Source: Dipteronia dyeriana
Lineage: Eukaryota; Streptophyta; Magnoliopsida; Sapindales; Sapindaceae
Direction of reading: 5' to 3'
Assembly (NCBI GenBank): GCA_032871835.1
Contig: CM065299.1
Location: forward strand, 3,195,001 to 3,259,000
DNA length: 64,000 nt
Shown: positions 12,586-24,544 of the stretch, in pieces
Layout of the letters: every line of letters begins with the position of its first letter
Position numbering within the stretch: position 1 is the first letter of the stretch
The notes under the pieces: model-generated
The model's database searches: none
What the model was told of the DNA's origin: nothing
What the model saw: the letters and a program-made list of their open reading frames with translations, nothing else
Translations under genes and position numbers: made by a program

Positions 12586-12783
12586 TTCATTCATTTAAAT
12601 TGATTTAGATTTATATGATTTAAATGAATAGAATATAGTGTTGTCATATTATTTATACATTAGATTTGGATATCATGGTATTACTCATCCGAATTTGGAT
12701 TTAGATAACGTGTCAAATTGATATGGTACACCCTAATCAATTCATTTAAATTAAATTATATTTATATGATTTAAATGAATAAA
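12586..12783. repeat. Two copies of a small palindrome-bearing repeat
   Basis: ATTCATTTAAAT and ATTTAAATGAAT arms occur as a pair at about 12588-12630 and again at about 12739-12782, each able to form a hairpin. The copies are about 152 bp apart and read as a degenerate duplication just upstream of the COP1 5' region. Confidence 0.5.
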
Positions 12784-13064
12784 TTGTAATCCCAACAGAT
12801 TTAGATTCCAAATTTAGGTACGGTAAATACTAAATAGTACCATTACTCGTAACGTAATATAACAGATGAATTACAATTTACACTTGTCCTTAATCCTTAT
12901 GCATCTAGTCAAGCGTTTCATTTCCAGCCTTACAAAACCACCCCCACTGCAATCTCTATCATCTCCGCATTCGAATTGAACTCGGACTCAACACAAGAAC
13001 ATTTAAAAAAAAAAATTAAAAAATTAAAAAACCGAAAAAAACCGAAAAAAAAGGGAAAGATTTA

Positions 13065-16000
13065 ATGGAGGAAATCTCGACGGGACCACTAATTCCGGCG
13101 GTGAAGCAGGACCTGAAGATGTCCTCCGCGGAGGCTCTGGCTCAGACCGAATCCTTCGGTGGAGGCGCCGCCGCCGACGACTCGGCCACAGCCACGATGG
13201 AGGTGGCGAGATTCCCGGAGGTGGAGCTGGACAAGGACATGTTGTGTCCGATTTGTATGCAGATCATAAAGGACGCGTTCCTCACCGCGTGCGGCCACAG
13301 TTTCTGTTACATGTGTATCATCACTCACCTCCGCAACAAGAGCGATTGTCCATGTTGCAGCCACTACCTCACCAACAACCAACTCTACCCTAACTTCTTG
13401 CTCGATAAGGTTCGGGTCGATTTCTCTTATATTTTACATTTTGTGTTTTATAACGGTTGAATCAATGATATAATTTCAACTATGCTTCGTTGGTGAAATG
13501 GGAAATTAGGACATGACTTAGAAAAAATGAGCTTCAAATTATTGAAATGTGTAATGAAATTATATATATTACGGATTCGCATTTAGTTTTTGATTAAATT
13601 TAAGTGAACTCTGAGTGAGGTTTAGCTTATGGAGTGTTGGTTGAACTGTTCGTGACAGATGTTTATATTATTAACCATAAGTCCATAATGTTAAAATAGA
13701 AAGACGAGTTTATATGTTGCGAAGGCATTGAAATTAGTTTGGTATATTATAAATTGGATGTACAAAGATTGATGTTTGATAGTTGGGGTCATTGGTGTTT
13801 CGACCAAATGGTTTCTAGAGTGCTTTTGAACATAATTTGATTTTTGTTTTTCTAATTGTCATGTGAAAAGACGATCAATTAGAAAAATCTGAAAAAGTTT
13901 ATATGTTTAGTAACTTTTGTATGTATATATATATATATACACACATACACACACACTATAGTCTATAGTCTAGTTAAATTTGTATATATATATTTTTTAG
14001 TTTGATAGTCTGTTTTGATTGTATTTTGAAATGATCGATTACGGGATGCAGCTTATTGTTATACGATTTCTCTGTACCACATGTGTAGCTATTGAAGAAG
14101 ACTTCTGCTCGCCAAATATCAAAAACTGCATCACCTCTGGAACTTTTTCGTCAGTCATTACAACAGGTCAGTTATGAGTATATCATGACTTGTTTTAGTG
14201 TGCCATTTACTTTAGACATGTGTTATCCGGTCGCTTTGTTCAATTTAAATCTTCTCCACTTTGTTCAATTTAAATCTTCTCAACTTTGTTCAATTTAATT
14301 ATTCTCATAGGTGACACGTTTTCTATCTTGTGAAGCTTTAATCTACAACCTTAAAAAATCATGCATCTGTTACAGGGCTTTAGTTTCTGCCTTAGTTTTG
14401 GCCTCTGAGCTTATAATTCTTGTTGCTTTATTTTTACCGATAGATCTTCCTCAGGAATAACATATAATTTCATCACGTTTCTAAATGATTGTGAAATTGT
14501 AGTTTTGTTACTATTCTAGGTAATCTCGCAACTTTTGATAGGACCGAAATTGTCGAATACTTTTCTAGGGCACGTGCTTGTAGACGAGATTTTTATTCAT
14601 TTTGGAGATATATCCTAGCACAATTAAATATTGCAAAGCAAGGCTGTTTCCTTTTGTTCTATATCCTAAAATATACTCTTGTCACCTTTATCGCTATGGA
14701 GTGTAGGTCATTGCAGAAAGATTGGATACAATAATTGTACTATGTTTGGTAATAGTTTTTTTCACTTGAGGAAAAAATCTAGAATGCAGTGTTATATGGT
14801 GAATTAACTTGCATCACTGAATTCTAATTATTGTTTTCATTTACATTCGGCCCTTTCTTGGTAGACAGGGTTGCGACGTGTCAATTAAGGAGATAGACAA
14901 CCTAATGTCAGTCCTTGCGGAGAAAAAGAGAAAAATGGAACAAGAAGAGGCTGAAAGAAATATGCAAATACTGCTGGACTTCTTGCATTGCTTACGGAAG
15001 CAAAAAGTTGATGAACTGAATGAGGTTGGTCCTGATCGATTTAGAACCAGTTATTCGTGATTCGGTCACTTTCATCTATACTGCTTACCTCCCTATTTCA
15101 TTGTAGACCTGGACCAGTTGCTGCCGAATATGGAGAATTTCTGAAATATATAGTATTACCATTGAGATTTATTTGCCATAAACTGTAACTGTTGGCTCAT
15201 GTCAACCACCCTTCTTCATTGTTTTTTTGTTTTTCTGGTCTAAAGGTATTACATAGTGTTCAGTGAGACAATGGCATAATTTAGTTAGGTTGATTGCTTG
15301 CTTATACATTTTCTGAACTCTTTATAGGTACAAGCTGATCTCCATTATATTAGGGAGGACATAAATTCAGTAGAGAGACATAGGATAGAGTTGTATCGTG
15401 CAAGGGACAAGTACTCTGTGAAATTGCGAATACTTGGAGATGATACTAGTACAAGAAAACCATGGCTCTCATCGATAGACAAGAACAGCAGTGGCCTCAT
15501 CTCCGGCTCTCTTAATGTGAGAGGAGGGATGTATGTAGGGAATCTTCAAAGCAAGAAAGTGGATGGAAAGGCTCAAGTAAGCTCCCATGGGATCCAGAAA
15601 AAGGATTCTTTTACCGGGTCAGACTCACAGTGTTTTAATCAATCCGGTGTCTCTGTTGTAAGAAAAAAGCGGGTCCATGCACAGGTATGTAATCTTCCAA
15701 GGTTGCAGCTGCAATATTGTTTTCAGTTGCTAGTTTTTTTCCTTCCAATTGTGCTTGACCATCATTAATTAGTGCTAATGTCTTCACAGTCACTCTGTAA
15801 GTTGACAACAGAGAAATACCATAATTTATGTTGACAGACTTCTATAAAGGAAATATATATATATATATATAATTATATATATATATATATATTTATATAG
15901 TTGTAGTTGGAGACTGATTGTGGCATGTGTTAATTCAAAATTATTGTATATTGGATTGGTCAAATAGATAATGTGTTAATGGGTATTATATATATATATA

Positions 16001-18932
16001 TTATATGCATAAATAAAATCAGTCAGTTAGAGATACATTTTCTTTTTCATTTTTGTTTACTTACTAGTTAATATATGCATTTTCATCTTTCTATCTTGTC
16101 TGCAGTTCAATGACTTACAAGAATGTTACCTGCAAAAGCGGCGTCAGTTGGCAAACCAACCACATATTAAGCAAGAAAACGATAAAAATCTCATACACAG
16201 AGAGGGTTACAATGCTGGTCTTGCAGATTTTCAATCTGTGCTAACCACTTTTACTCGGTACAGGTATAAATGCCGACTTTTATTTCCATGGTGGTAATAT
16301 TATTTTAGTACTATATATGGTATCGATGTTTAAATATTTCATTACATATACTTTATGTTCTGTCTTTTGTCCTTGAAACAGCCGACTGAGGGTTATTGCT
16401 GAGCTTAGGCAAGGGGATCTATTTCATTCAGCCAATATAGTATCAAGGTGAGTAGAAGTTAAATGTTTGGATATCAAGATAAACTCTTTCATTTGGCCAA
16501 TATGGAAGACCCTTCTTATCTTGAATATGTGGGATAATTTATCTACTTCATACTTCCATAGTCTTACAACATTTCTCTATAATTTATTACACATCAAAAA
16601 TCAAGTTTGTCCTGGAGCACCTTGTAAATGATTAAATGTAAAATTATTAGTTCTTCAGTGTTCATCCTAGACTTTGTCCTGTGCTGAATATTTCAGAAAA
16701 GAAAACTCTACCTAGTTTCATTTAACCTTGGTTCGATGGCATTGTTTGGTTGACTAATACTGGCATACCTGCTAGATCGGTTATAGCTGTTATTTGAAGA
16801 AAAGATTATTGGATGTGTTACAGTATGAAAAATTAGAAAATTTCTTGATAATTGAGGCTCTGTTGCTTACATTCTAATGAAGTACTAAATGGGCAAATCA
16901 TATTTAGTTTTAGTATGAGGCTTTCTAGAGTTGATTTGTATGCTCGAGGAAAGAACTATTTTTATGTTAGTATGTGATTATCAGATTTAACCTTTCAAAA
17001 ATGTGTCTTTGGTGGGATAAGTTTGCTGGTTGCCTGGATGGAAGGTTGGGTGTTGACATTAAGATTTACACCACTCATTGAGAATGTTTCTGTGTCAGAT
17101 TTTGGCCTTAAAATGATCATAATAAAACCTGACACTGCTTCCAAGCAAACCAATTAAAATGTCTCTAAAGGTGTTGATGTAGTTTTTCTTCACTCTTTCT
17201 CTTTGATGCCTACGCTCTATTTAGTTGTATAGTAATAGTAATGAAGTATTCTGAAGGTTGGGTAATTGACCTTGTTTTTTTTTTTTTTTTTTAATTTCAG
17301 CATAGAATTTGATCGTGATGATAAGTTGTTTGCTACTGCTGGTGTTTCCCGACGAATCAAGGTTTTTGACTTTTCTGCGGTAAGTTCTTGATTATGGTAC
17401 CTTTCTCTTACTCTTCCAATTGTTTCTGGAATTGCTGGTCGCAAAAATAAATAATATGCTTAAGGCTGAGTTTATTGGCTCCCAATTTTATAGTTTTGTA
17501 GTAATGGTATACTAACTTTAAGAAGGAGCTGGGGTGTAGGATGGATTGCTTTGTAGATTTTTCATTTTTACTTGAATCAAAATTCTGTGTAATATCCATA
17601 TGCCTTGTCCAGTTGATGTAACTAATTAAAGTACATTTTTATCTATACATTTGTAAGATATTTAATTTGCAGTTAATTTCCACATAATTATTTTACTATT
17701 TTAGATGCCTCTTCTTTACATTTATTGTGATTCTTTCGCCACGAGTATTTTAATTGGACTCATCACTTGACAGGAGTAGGTTTAATGGTTATTGTCTATA
17801 CTTGCAATTATTTGTGAAATTGTTGTCAGCATTTTATAGTTGTGGGTGTTTTTACTCGTACCGGTTGATGAAACATTCCAAGAAAATATCTATATTCTGT
17901 TTGAACAAGTGGGTAACATGATGACGACAGTCCTTATGCTCAAACAAATGTAAAGCCTGTATCTGAATTATTCTTCATCCATCTTTAGCTGATCGGTTGA
18001 TCATTGCCTATGTGTTTGCTTTCCAGGTCGTGAATGAACCTGCAGATGTACATTGTCCAGTTGTGGAGATGTCAACACGTTCTAAACTCAGTTGCTTGAG
18101 TTGGAACAAATTTTCTAAAAATCATATTGCTAGTAGTGATTACGAGGGAATAGTCACTGTTTGGGATGTCACAACTAAGCAGGTAATTAAATTTTAGAAT
18201 TATTTTTGTCAGGCTTTTAGTCTTGTTATACCACTTAGGTATTCACTCTCGCTTTCATTTTAACTTAGTTATGTGCTTATCCCAATAATCTTCGGTTTAT
18301 ATCACAAGTTTTCTAAATTTGTCTGCAGAGTGTGATGGAGTATGAAGAGCATGAAAAACGTGCTTGGAGCGTTGATTTCTCCTGCACTGAACCCTCAATG
18401 CTTGTATCTGGTAGTGATGATTGCAAGGTACTCAGAAATATTATTCATATCGTAAACCAATGATTCCTTCTTACATGGGATATCCATAATGTAGAAATGT
18501 AGAATATGACAATATTTTATAAAGATTGAAGCTAAGGGATTAATCATGTACTACCTGCATGCAAAACTATTGTATGTACTGTATATAGTATCTTTTGATG
18601 CTGCAACAACCTGAGGATGGGGATATGTCAATAAAAAAAAACTGAGGATGGGGAAGTTGTGCTTTTGGTTTACCTTAGAATTCTCATCAATACTTATTAA
18701 GTACATCAGATGAGGAATATTACATGTGCTCTTTGCCTGTTGATGTACATGTCTCCGATGATTGTTCTCTAAAATGCCTAGGCAGGGGACTAATTTGTCA
18801 AATATATTATTTTTCTATGTTGCAATCCAATAGATTATTTGCGAACCTGTTACTAATTATGTGGAAGAAGTAATTAGTTCTAATCTACTTGTTTGTTATT
18901 GTAGTTGTACGCATACAAACGATATGTCTGCA

Positions 18933-18971
<39 letters not shown>

Positions 18972-21595
18972 CGGGTGGTGGTGCAGGGAAGTCTTTTCTA
19001 AACATACATAGTTTGTTGGTGAGTCTGTTTGTTCACGTTGAAGATTCCAGAATAGTAACATACTAACATAACTACAAAAAATATCAAGAGGTCAGTCACC
19101 AGCCTTACCAATTGTAGATACTGCTGTAAGGCTAAAAGTAACAACTAAGTGCAATTTCTCAGCTGTTATTTGGCGTAAAGGTTTAATTTGCTTACCTTAT
19201 TAATATGCTATATAAGTTTCTGTTGCTGTAGATAGGTATCGTTGTTGGAAATGTTGCCCCTGTTTAGTCATTTGTCCCTTTTATTGTCATATTGTTGCAA
19301 TTTTGAGCCTTTCACCATCTGAGTTTTTTTTTCGTCACATATATGCCATGGTTTGTGGTTCATAGAAAAGGCAAGTGTAAGTTGCCTTTTCTGTGAGCCA
19401 CGAAGATTAGAGGAAGAATATTGCGTACTATATCTATATGTGAATGGTACTAGAAGGTGTAACTGAGCATACTATACATGATGCGATTGTCTTTCTACTT
19501 CTATCTGTTTGGGCTAAAGTATATGCATGATCCAAGGTGCTCTAAACTTTCTGACAATCAAGGTTTGTTGTTTGAATGCTAATTCTATGTTGCATTTGTT
19601 TTTGCATAATAATCAGGTCAAAGTTTGGTGCACGAAGCAGGAAGCTAGCGTTCTTAACATTGACATGAAAGCGAATATCTGTTGTGTCAAGTGCAATCCT
19701 GGATCTAGCAATTACATTGCGGTATGAGCCTGTCATTTCATTTTTACAGACATGCTTGTCAGGAACTCATTTTCCATTGATTATAGTATTTGATCATGAA
19801 GGAGCTGATGTAGTCATTCATCCTGCATGTGTTAATTATGCCGTGAACGGTCTTTTGTGTCGGAGAGACCATGCTTCTAGTTTCATGCATCGATCAGATA
19901 TTCTTTCTGTGCATGCAAACTTTTATATGCATGCATGTTTGTCCATATATGAAATCTGATCAATATATAATTCTGACAGTTATTTTCAAGTGGAAATAAA
20001 TGAATAATGCCTTTTTATTTTACTTAGATTTTTTTACCTGTTATGCATATTCATCCATATTTTAGTTTGTCATTATCAAAATTGGAAAAATGTGCATATT
20101 ATTGAAAGATATACGCCTGTCCTGATAACTCTTTTCTCCCCTTTGGTGGCACAAACAATAGTATTCTTGAAGTGAGAACCTCTGGTCTTTTGCAGGTTGG
20201 TTCAGCAGACCATCACATCCACTATTATGATTTAAGAAACATCAGCCAACCGCTCCATGTGTTCACTGGGCACAAGAAAGCTGTTTCATATGTGAAGTTC
20301 CTGTCCAATAATGAGCTTGCTTCTGCTTCTACGGACAGCACACTACGGTTATGGGATGTGAAGGATAACGTGCCAGTAAGTAATACCACACTGTAACTAA
20401 TAATATTTCTAAGACTTGCATGCTTATCAGAAGTTTAGATGTTTATAAATTATGATGTTATCTGTTGACAATAATATTCCTTCATTCGTTACATCCATTC
20501 AGAATTCCCAGTTTTGAGTAGAATTGCAAATATAGCCATCTAATTAAGGAGTTTGACTGGATCTAGAAATAGAACAAGGTAAATGGATTTCTAAAAGTTT
20601 CTGCTTTGCACATTCAGACAACTTTTTTTTTTTTTTGGTAAGGCAAACCGATCATGATGCTTGAAATAGAAAAGATCATAAAGGGCATTGTTAATCTGCT
20701 TTAGCTAGAGTATGAAGCAAGGAGGGTTGTCCCTTGCCTTTGACACTTGTCATCATGTTTTTTTGACTCCCTCTGGTGTGCAATGGTTTTGTCTAGGTGC
20801 TACTTATTCCTCAATAGCATATATGTCTAATTGCATGTTCTCTCTGTGTAATATGGATTGGAGCCTTGGAGGGTTAGGTTACGGGTTTAATCTCACTTGG
20901 TAGTAAGAGACTAAGAGTATAGCTTTTCAAGAAATAAAATAAAAGAACTTTGAATTGTCAAAATGAAAAACTGTTCATGTTTCGTGTGCACTTTTGCATT
21001 TCCCCTTAAATGGTCTCACATTTTCCATTCATTCTGTGGTATGGTGTGCTATGATGATGAAAATGGAAGAAGGGAAGGATCTAACTATTGTGGTGTGGAA
21101 TAATTTGTTTTGGACCCGTTGTCATTTATGATTTTAAAATTGCATCTGGATTTAGTATGTTGTGTTTTCTCAAAAAATAGGACAAAACTAAGTCTGCAAA
21201 CACTTCCTCCATTATCTTTACAGGTTCGAACTTTTAGAGGTCACACGAATGAGAAGAACTTTGTCGGTCTCACAGTAAGCAGTGAATACATTGCTTGCGG
21301 TAGTGAAACAAATGAAGTATACGTCTACCATAAGGTCAGACTATCAATGGCAGCAGCCAATCTTTATAAATTTCTACATTCTACCTCGAAACTAAACTTA
21401 AGTTTTCAAACTTCGTTGCAGGAGATCTCGAAACCTGTAACATGGCATAGATTCAGTTCAAATCCCGATGTGGAAGATGCCGATGAAGATGCCGGATCTT
21501 ACTTCATCAGCGCTGTATGCTGGAAGAGCGATAGTCCCACAATGCTAACCGCTAACAGTCAAGGAACGATAAAAGTTCTCGTACTTGCAGCTTGA
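13065..21595 (+). CDS. COP1: E3 ubiquitin-protein ligase COP1 (13 exons)
   Basis: COP1 is the nuclear RING/WD40 ubiquitin ligase that, with SPA proteins and CUL4-DDB1, degrades light-response factors such as HY5 in the dark. Exons by splice sites and frame: 13065-13409, 14089-14166, 14869-15024, 15328-15684, 16106-16263, 16382-16447, 17301-17379, 18027-18182, 18329-18427, 19617-19721, 20196-20375, 21224-21334, 21422-21595. They sum to 2064 bp, or 687 aa, close to the family's usual 660-690. Visible parts are a C3HC4 RING at residues 61-98 (C61, C64, C76, H78, C81, C84, C95, C98), a coiled coil at about 142-229, a bipartite basic nuclear signal at 305-325 (RKKR...QKRR), and seven-bladed WD40 repeats from about 367 to the end, with the C-terminal IKVLVLAA. 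All introns are GT-AG. The start is the first ATG after a purine-rich leader. A broken copy lies upstream at 4440-8576. Confidence 0.97.
18933..18971. repeat. Run of 39 G in COP1 intron 9
   Basis: An uninterrupted G homopolymer follows GTCTGCA and ends GCGGGTGG. It lies in the intron between exons 9 and 10, at the point where similarity with the upstream pseudogene stops. Runs this long are unstable and often mis-sized in assemblies. Confidence 0.8.
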
Positions 21596-22890
21596 GTAAG
21601 TCGGCAAAGAAAGACGAATCAACTCCACCTCCAGCACTGTTGTCGAATTTGACGGGTTATTTATTTATTTGTTGTGTAGATATGTCATTGAAGTGTGAAA
21701 AATAGGAAGCTGTTGTAGGGCCATACATATATCTTTGTTGTGTAAATTGAAGCTAATTCATGTATGTAATTAATATAGTGGCACTTGGGGTGTGATGTAG
21801 CATTAAATTGCAGGTTGATATTGTACCTAACTTTTCACTACAATGCACCCCGAAAATTAATTTTGTCTGTGACATTCTCCCCAACTCTGCTACAAAGTTT
21901 AGTAAATTTAGCATTTTTGTGGATGCCCACAAGAAATCAGAAAATCAAATTTGAAATCTCGTCCATTGTATAATCGTACTTGAAATTATAATTAATATAA
22001 TGAAAAAAAAAAAAACCAAGCTGAAATACTACTATAGTTTTCCGATTACAAATTTTGTTTTTAACACAAAAAATTTATGACTCGTCGACAAAGTTTTCAA
22101 TTAACAAGCTCACATCATATATTCATATTGGGAAATGTGAAAAATTACTCAGAACAGATCCAGAAGCAAAAGAACAAAAATGAAACAGAAATGAAAAGGA
22201 TTGTCTGGACACATGAGTCATGACAATGTCTGGTTACAGAATTTTCAGGAACAACTCAGAATTGCGTTGACGTTCAAAGGCAGTAGTAGTGAAGAAAAGA
22301 ATCCACTGCCATTTTCTTGACAAGTCAAAATGCCATCATGAAAGTTATATATATATCCATTGCTCACTGCTTCAAGGGCATTTTAGGGCATGAAAAAAAA
22401 AACCTAATCAGTTTTTCTTCTTCTTCTTTTAATCGACAGTTCATAAGATTCTTTGTCATCTCTTGTGCTCTTCCTGGTGAGGATTACGATTTCTAATAAC
22501 AAACACAATTTTAAAGGCAAAAATAGATTACAAGAAATAAAAATATTTAAATTGTTTGCTATAAAATTGATATAAGGAAACCAGGTAACCAACAATGAAT
22601 TATATATCAGGTAAGGAGTAAATTTTATTCCATTACATTTTTAGTAGCATTTACAAAACTGTTTACTTGAACAAGCTACGATAAATACAATTTTATTTAT
22701 TACATTATGGTTCTAATCCAAACATGAGACAAAAACTTATAATAAATAAATAAGTAATTTATCTAAATAACCGATTATATACATATCGAGAGAAAATAAG
22801 TAATAGAATAAAAATAATAATAAAGAAAGAACTTCCGTAATCTCATGATAGAATATTATCTATTTCGGTCTTTTTAAAACCGTTAAGGAT
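21596..22890. other. COP1 3' flank and spacer
   Basis: The first 200-300 bp are the likely COP1 3' UTR (TGA at 21593-21595, then T-rich sequence with TGTA and AATTAATA motifs). The remainder is AT-rich with no recognisable exon. It would be the 3' part of any minus-strand transcript starting near 23290. Confidence 0.5.
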
Positions 22891-22899
22891 GACTACGAG

Positions 22900-23290
22900 C
22901 CTAGAACCTAAGTCGATATTCTCGGACTTGCAAGGTCAAGAAAACTCGAACCATCTTCATGAGATTCAAACAAAAAGAAACTAGAGATAAGAAGAATAAG
23001 CTCAGGAGAGATATCGTCAAGGTCTCTACAACACTATTTTCAGTTGTAGTAGTGGTAGTAGTTCTGTTGCACCACCATGACTTTGACCTAGCCGCTGGGC
23101 TCCTCCAAGAACCCGACCATCAACGTCAAAGGATCCATAGAACACCAACCGACGACCCATGGTTGGCTATGACCAGCCAACCAAGCAGACAGTGAATTAT
23201 GAGAGAACCAAGATGAGTCTTGTTAGGGGTTGACTTGACCCCCCTTGAGAGAGAAAGTGAGAGAAGAGAGAGAGAAGAAGAAGAAGAGAG
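22900..23290 (-). ncRNA. Possible TAS3-like non-coding transcript (miR390-site-like plus tasiARF-like)
   Basis: On the minus strand a TATA box (23317-23324) precedes a CT-rich leader at about 23220-23290. Downstream, 22998-23018 is complementary to miR390 at 18 of 21 positions (plus a G:U pair) as recalled; the plus strand reads AAGCTCAGGAG then GATA. At 22922-22942 the minus strand reads TTCTTGACCTTG, then AAG and CC at the expected places, matching 17 of 21 positions of the TAS3 tasiARF. The order, 5' miR390 site then tasiARF about 55 nt later, is that of TAS3 RNAs. No long minus-strand frame occurs (longest from the ATG near 23162 is about 44 codons). Against it, no second miR390 site was found 100-170 nt further on, and the tasiARF-like stretch also reads LQGQE in a short plus-strand frame, as in ARF proteins. 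Treat as a candidate. Confidence 0.35.
22959..23195 (+). CDS. Doubtful small ORF, unidentified, with one hydrophobic segment
   Basis: A 78-codon ATG frame has a basic N-terminus followed by a Val-rich hydrophobic stretch (about residues 26-42) and a polar tail. The family is not recognised. It lies opposite the TAS3-like candidate. It is listed because it is one of few ATG-started frames in a locally GC-richer patch, but codon pattern and conservation cannot be judged. Confidence 0.15.
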   Translation: MRFKQKETRDKKNKLRRDIVKVSTTLFSVVVVVVVLLHHHDFDLAAGLLQEPDHQRQRIHRTPTDDPWLAMTSQPSRQ

Positions 23291-23316
23291 CATAGAAGAG
23301 GAATATGGTGCAGGTA

Positions 23317-23324
23317 TATTTATA
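23317..23324 (-). promoter_or_regulatory. TATA box, minus strand (TATAAATA)
   Basis: The box is followed about 30 bases downstream by a CT-repeat leader (TTCTTCTTCTTCTCTC), the usual arrangement of a plant core promoter. It would drive the minus-strand candidate non-coding RNA. Confidence 0.45.
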
Positions 23325-23517
23325 AGCAAAGTTTGTTTTCTTCTTCTTTTCTTCTGTATGAAATAAAGACCGATAGAGGTATAATTGGCTCTTCTCATTG
23401 TAGATGGGGTTCACGTGTCATTTTCTACAAACGAAAGGCAAAGGGATATTGAGAGTTTGTTTCCTTGGGATTCTACAGAAGACATAAAAAAAAAAAACTT
23501 TCTTTTTAAAGCTTCTC

Positions 23518-23552
<35 letters not shown>

Positions 23553-23577
23553 CAAATTATACATACCGATATAAATT

Positions 23578-23683
23578 CGTCAGTACGTTGTATGTTGACC
23601 ATTAGATTTACAAGGTTTGAGTAAAAGTGTATGCACTTGTCAAAACTTCTCCATAATCAATGGTCCACATACAACGCACTGAT
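23578..23683. mobile_element. Foldback (MITE-like) inverted repeat 1
   Basis: Left arm GTCAGTACGTTGTATGTTGA and right arm, reverse-complemented, ATCAGTGCGTTGTATGTGGA continue as near-identical arms of about 40 bp around a short centre containing GTATGCACTTGTCAAAAC. No protein is encoded. Confidence 0.6.
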
Positions 23684-23719
23684 ATAACTTATGTCAGTGC
23701 GCACTGACTGAAAAACCAC

Positions 23720-23910
23720 TATATATATACAGAAATTTTCATATAAGTGTGCCTTGATGAAATTATATAAGGACATTAAATGTGAGTCATTCATTTTACA
23801 TACTTTGACTTGACATGTATGCACTTGTCAAAACTCTTTTATAAATGAGTAACTCACATTTAGTGTCCTTATATAATTCCATCGGTACGCAATGATAGGA
23901 AAATGATTAT
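23720..23910. mobile_element. Foldback (MITE-like) inverted repeat 2
   Basis: The strongest arms are 23756-23800 and 23842-23883, both reading GATG(G/A)AATTATATAAGGACA and on into AATGTGAGT. Weaker inverted similarity extends outward to about 23720 and 23910. The centre also contains ATGTATGCACTTGTCAAAAC, shared with foldback 1, so the two are related. A half-related fragment lies at about 52280-52360. Confidence 0.6.
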
Positions 23911-23939
23911 ATGTATTTGAATTTTAACACGGGATGAAA

Positions 23940-24310
23940 ACTTGTTGGTATACGTCGAAGATTTAGATCCTCTACTGATCCGATTTTTTTCGTATGAATT
24001 TGGATCCTCTATTGATCTGATATTTTTTCTGATCCACACACACATATTTTTCGTATGAATGTGTGGTTAAGATGTGATTGGCTTCTACAACACTTTACCA
24101 ACAACTAATTACATGTTTTAAAAATGTCAGAAAAAAGATCATATCATTAGATGATCCAAATCATTTTCGTAGATGATCCAAATCATTTTCATATGTGATT
24201 GGTCGTGGAAACCAATGACATCTTAACCACACATTCATTGCAATGCTATGTGTCATGTGATTAGATGAGGTCGAGAAAAAAATTAGAACAGTAAAAGATC
24301 ATCGGTCGAA
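23940..24310. mobile_element. Foldback (MITE-like) inverted repeat 3
   Basis: Arms at about 24055-24086 and 24205-24241 share GAATGTGTGGTTAAGATGT in opposite orientation. The centre carries a short tandem duplication of GATGATCCAAATCATTTTC. The outer part has repeated GATCCTCTA(C/T)TGATC(C/T)GAT units. Outer limits are estimates. Confidence 0.5.
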
Positions 24311-24544
24311 ATAAACTATAAATTTGTGGCCCATATATCTACTCTGATAGCGGAAAGTTACGGACAAATTTGTAATCACCCTTGCATACTGAACTACGTA
24401 GCCCCAGACTTACAATATTTAGAAGAATTAATGTGAATATGGATATTGAGAGTTTGTTTCCTTGGGATTCTATAGAAGAAATATTGAATAATAATAATAA
24501 TAAGGTTCAAAAATTAAATGACACTTTTTGAAGGTAGTATTTCG

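Larger units (their letters stand above)
8577..12860. other. AT-rich spacer between the COP1 pseudogene and COP1
   Basis: No coding exon is supported. It contains a tRNA-derived-looking B-box on the minus strand at 8995-9005 (GGTTCGAGTCC), a (TA)n run at about 10547-10572, a duplicated 35-mer, a MITE-like element at 10872-11309, and paired small palindromes near 12.6-12.8 kb. A G/C-run patch at 8579-8630 borders the end of the duplication. Confidence 0.45.

Noticed and set aside
13089..13382. 97-codon minus-strand frame
   Set aside because: It is the shadow of COP1 exon 1 (RING).
19684..19959. Open frame reading beyond COP1 exon 10
   Set aside because: The donor at 19722 and the WD40 protein continuity into 20196 show this is intron.
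22860..22922. Possible second miR390 site needed for a canonical TAS3 locus (GAGCCTAGAACC near 22897)
   Set aside because: It matches miR390 at too few positions and is too close to the tasiARF-like sequence.
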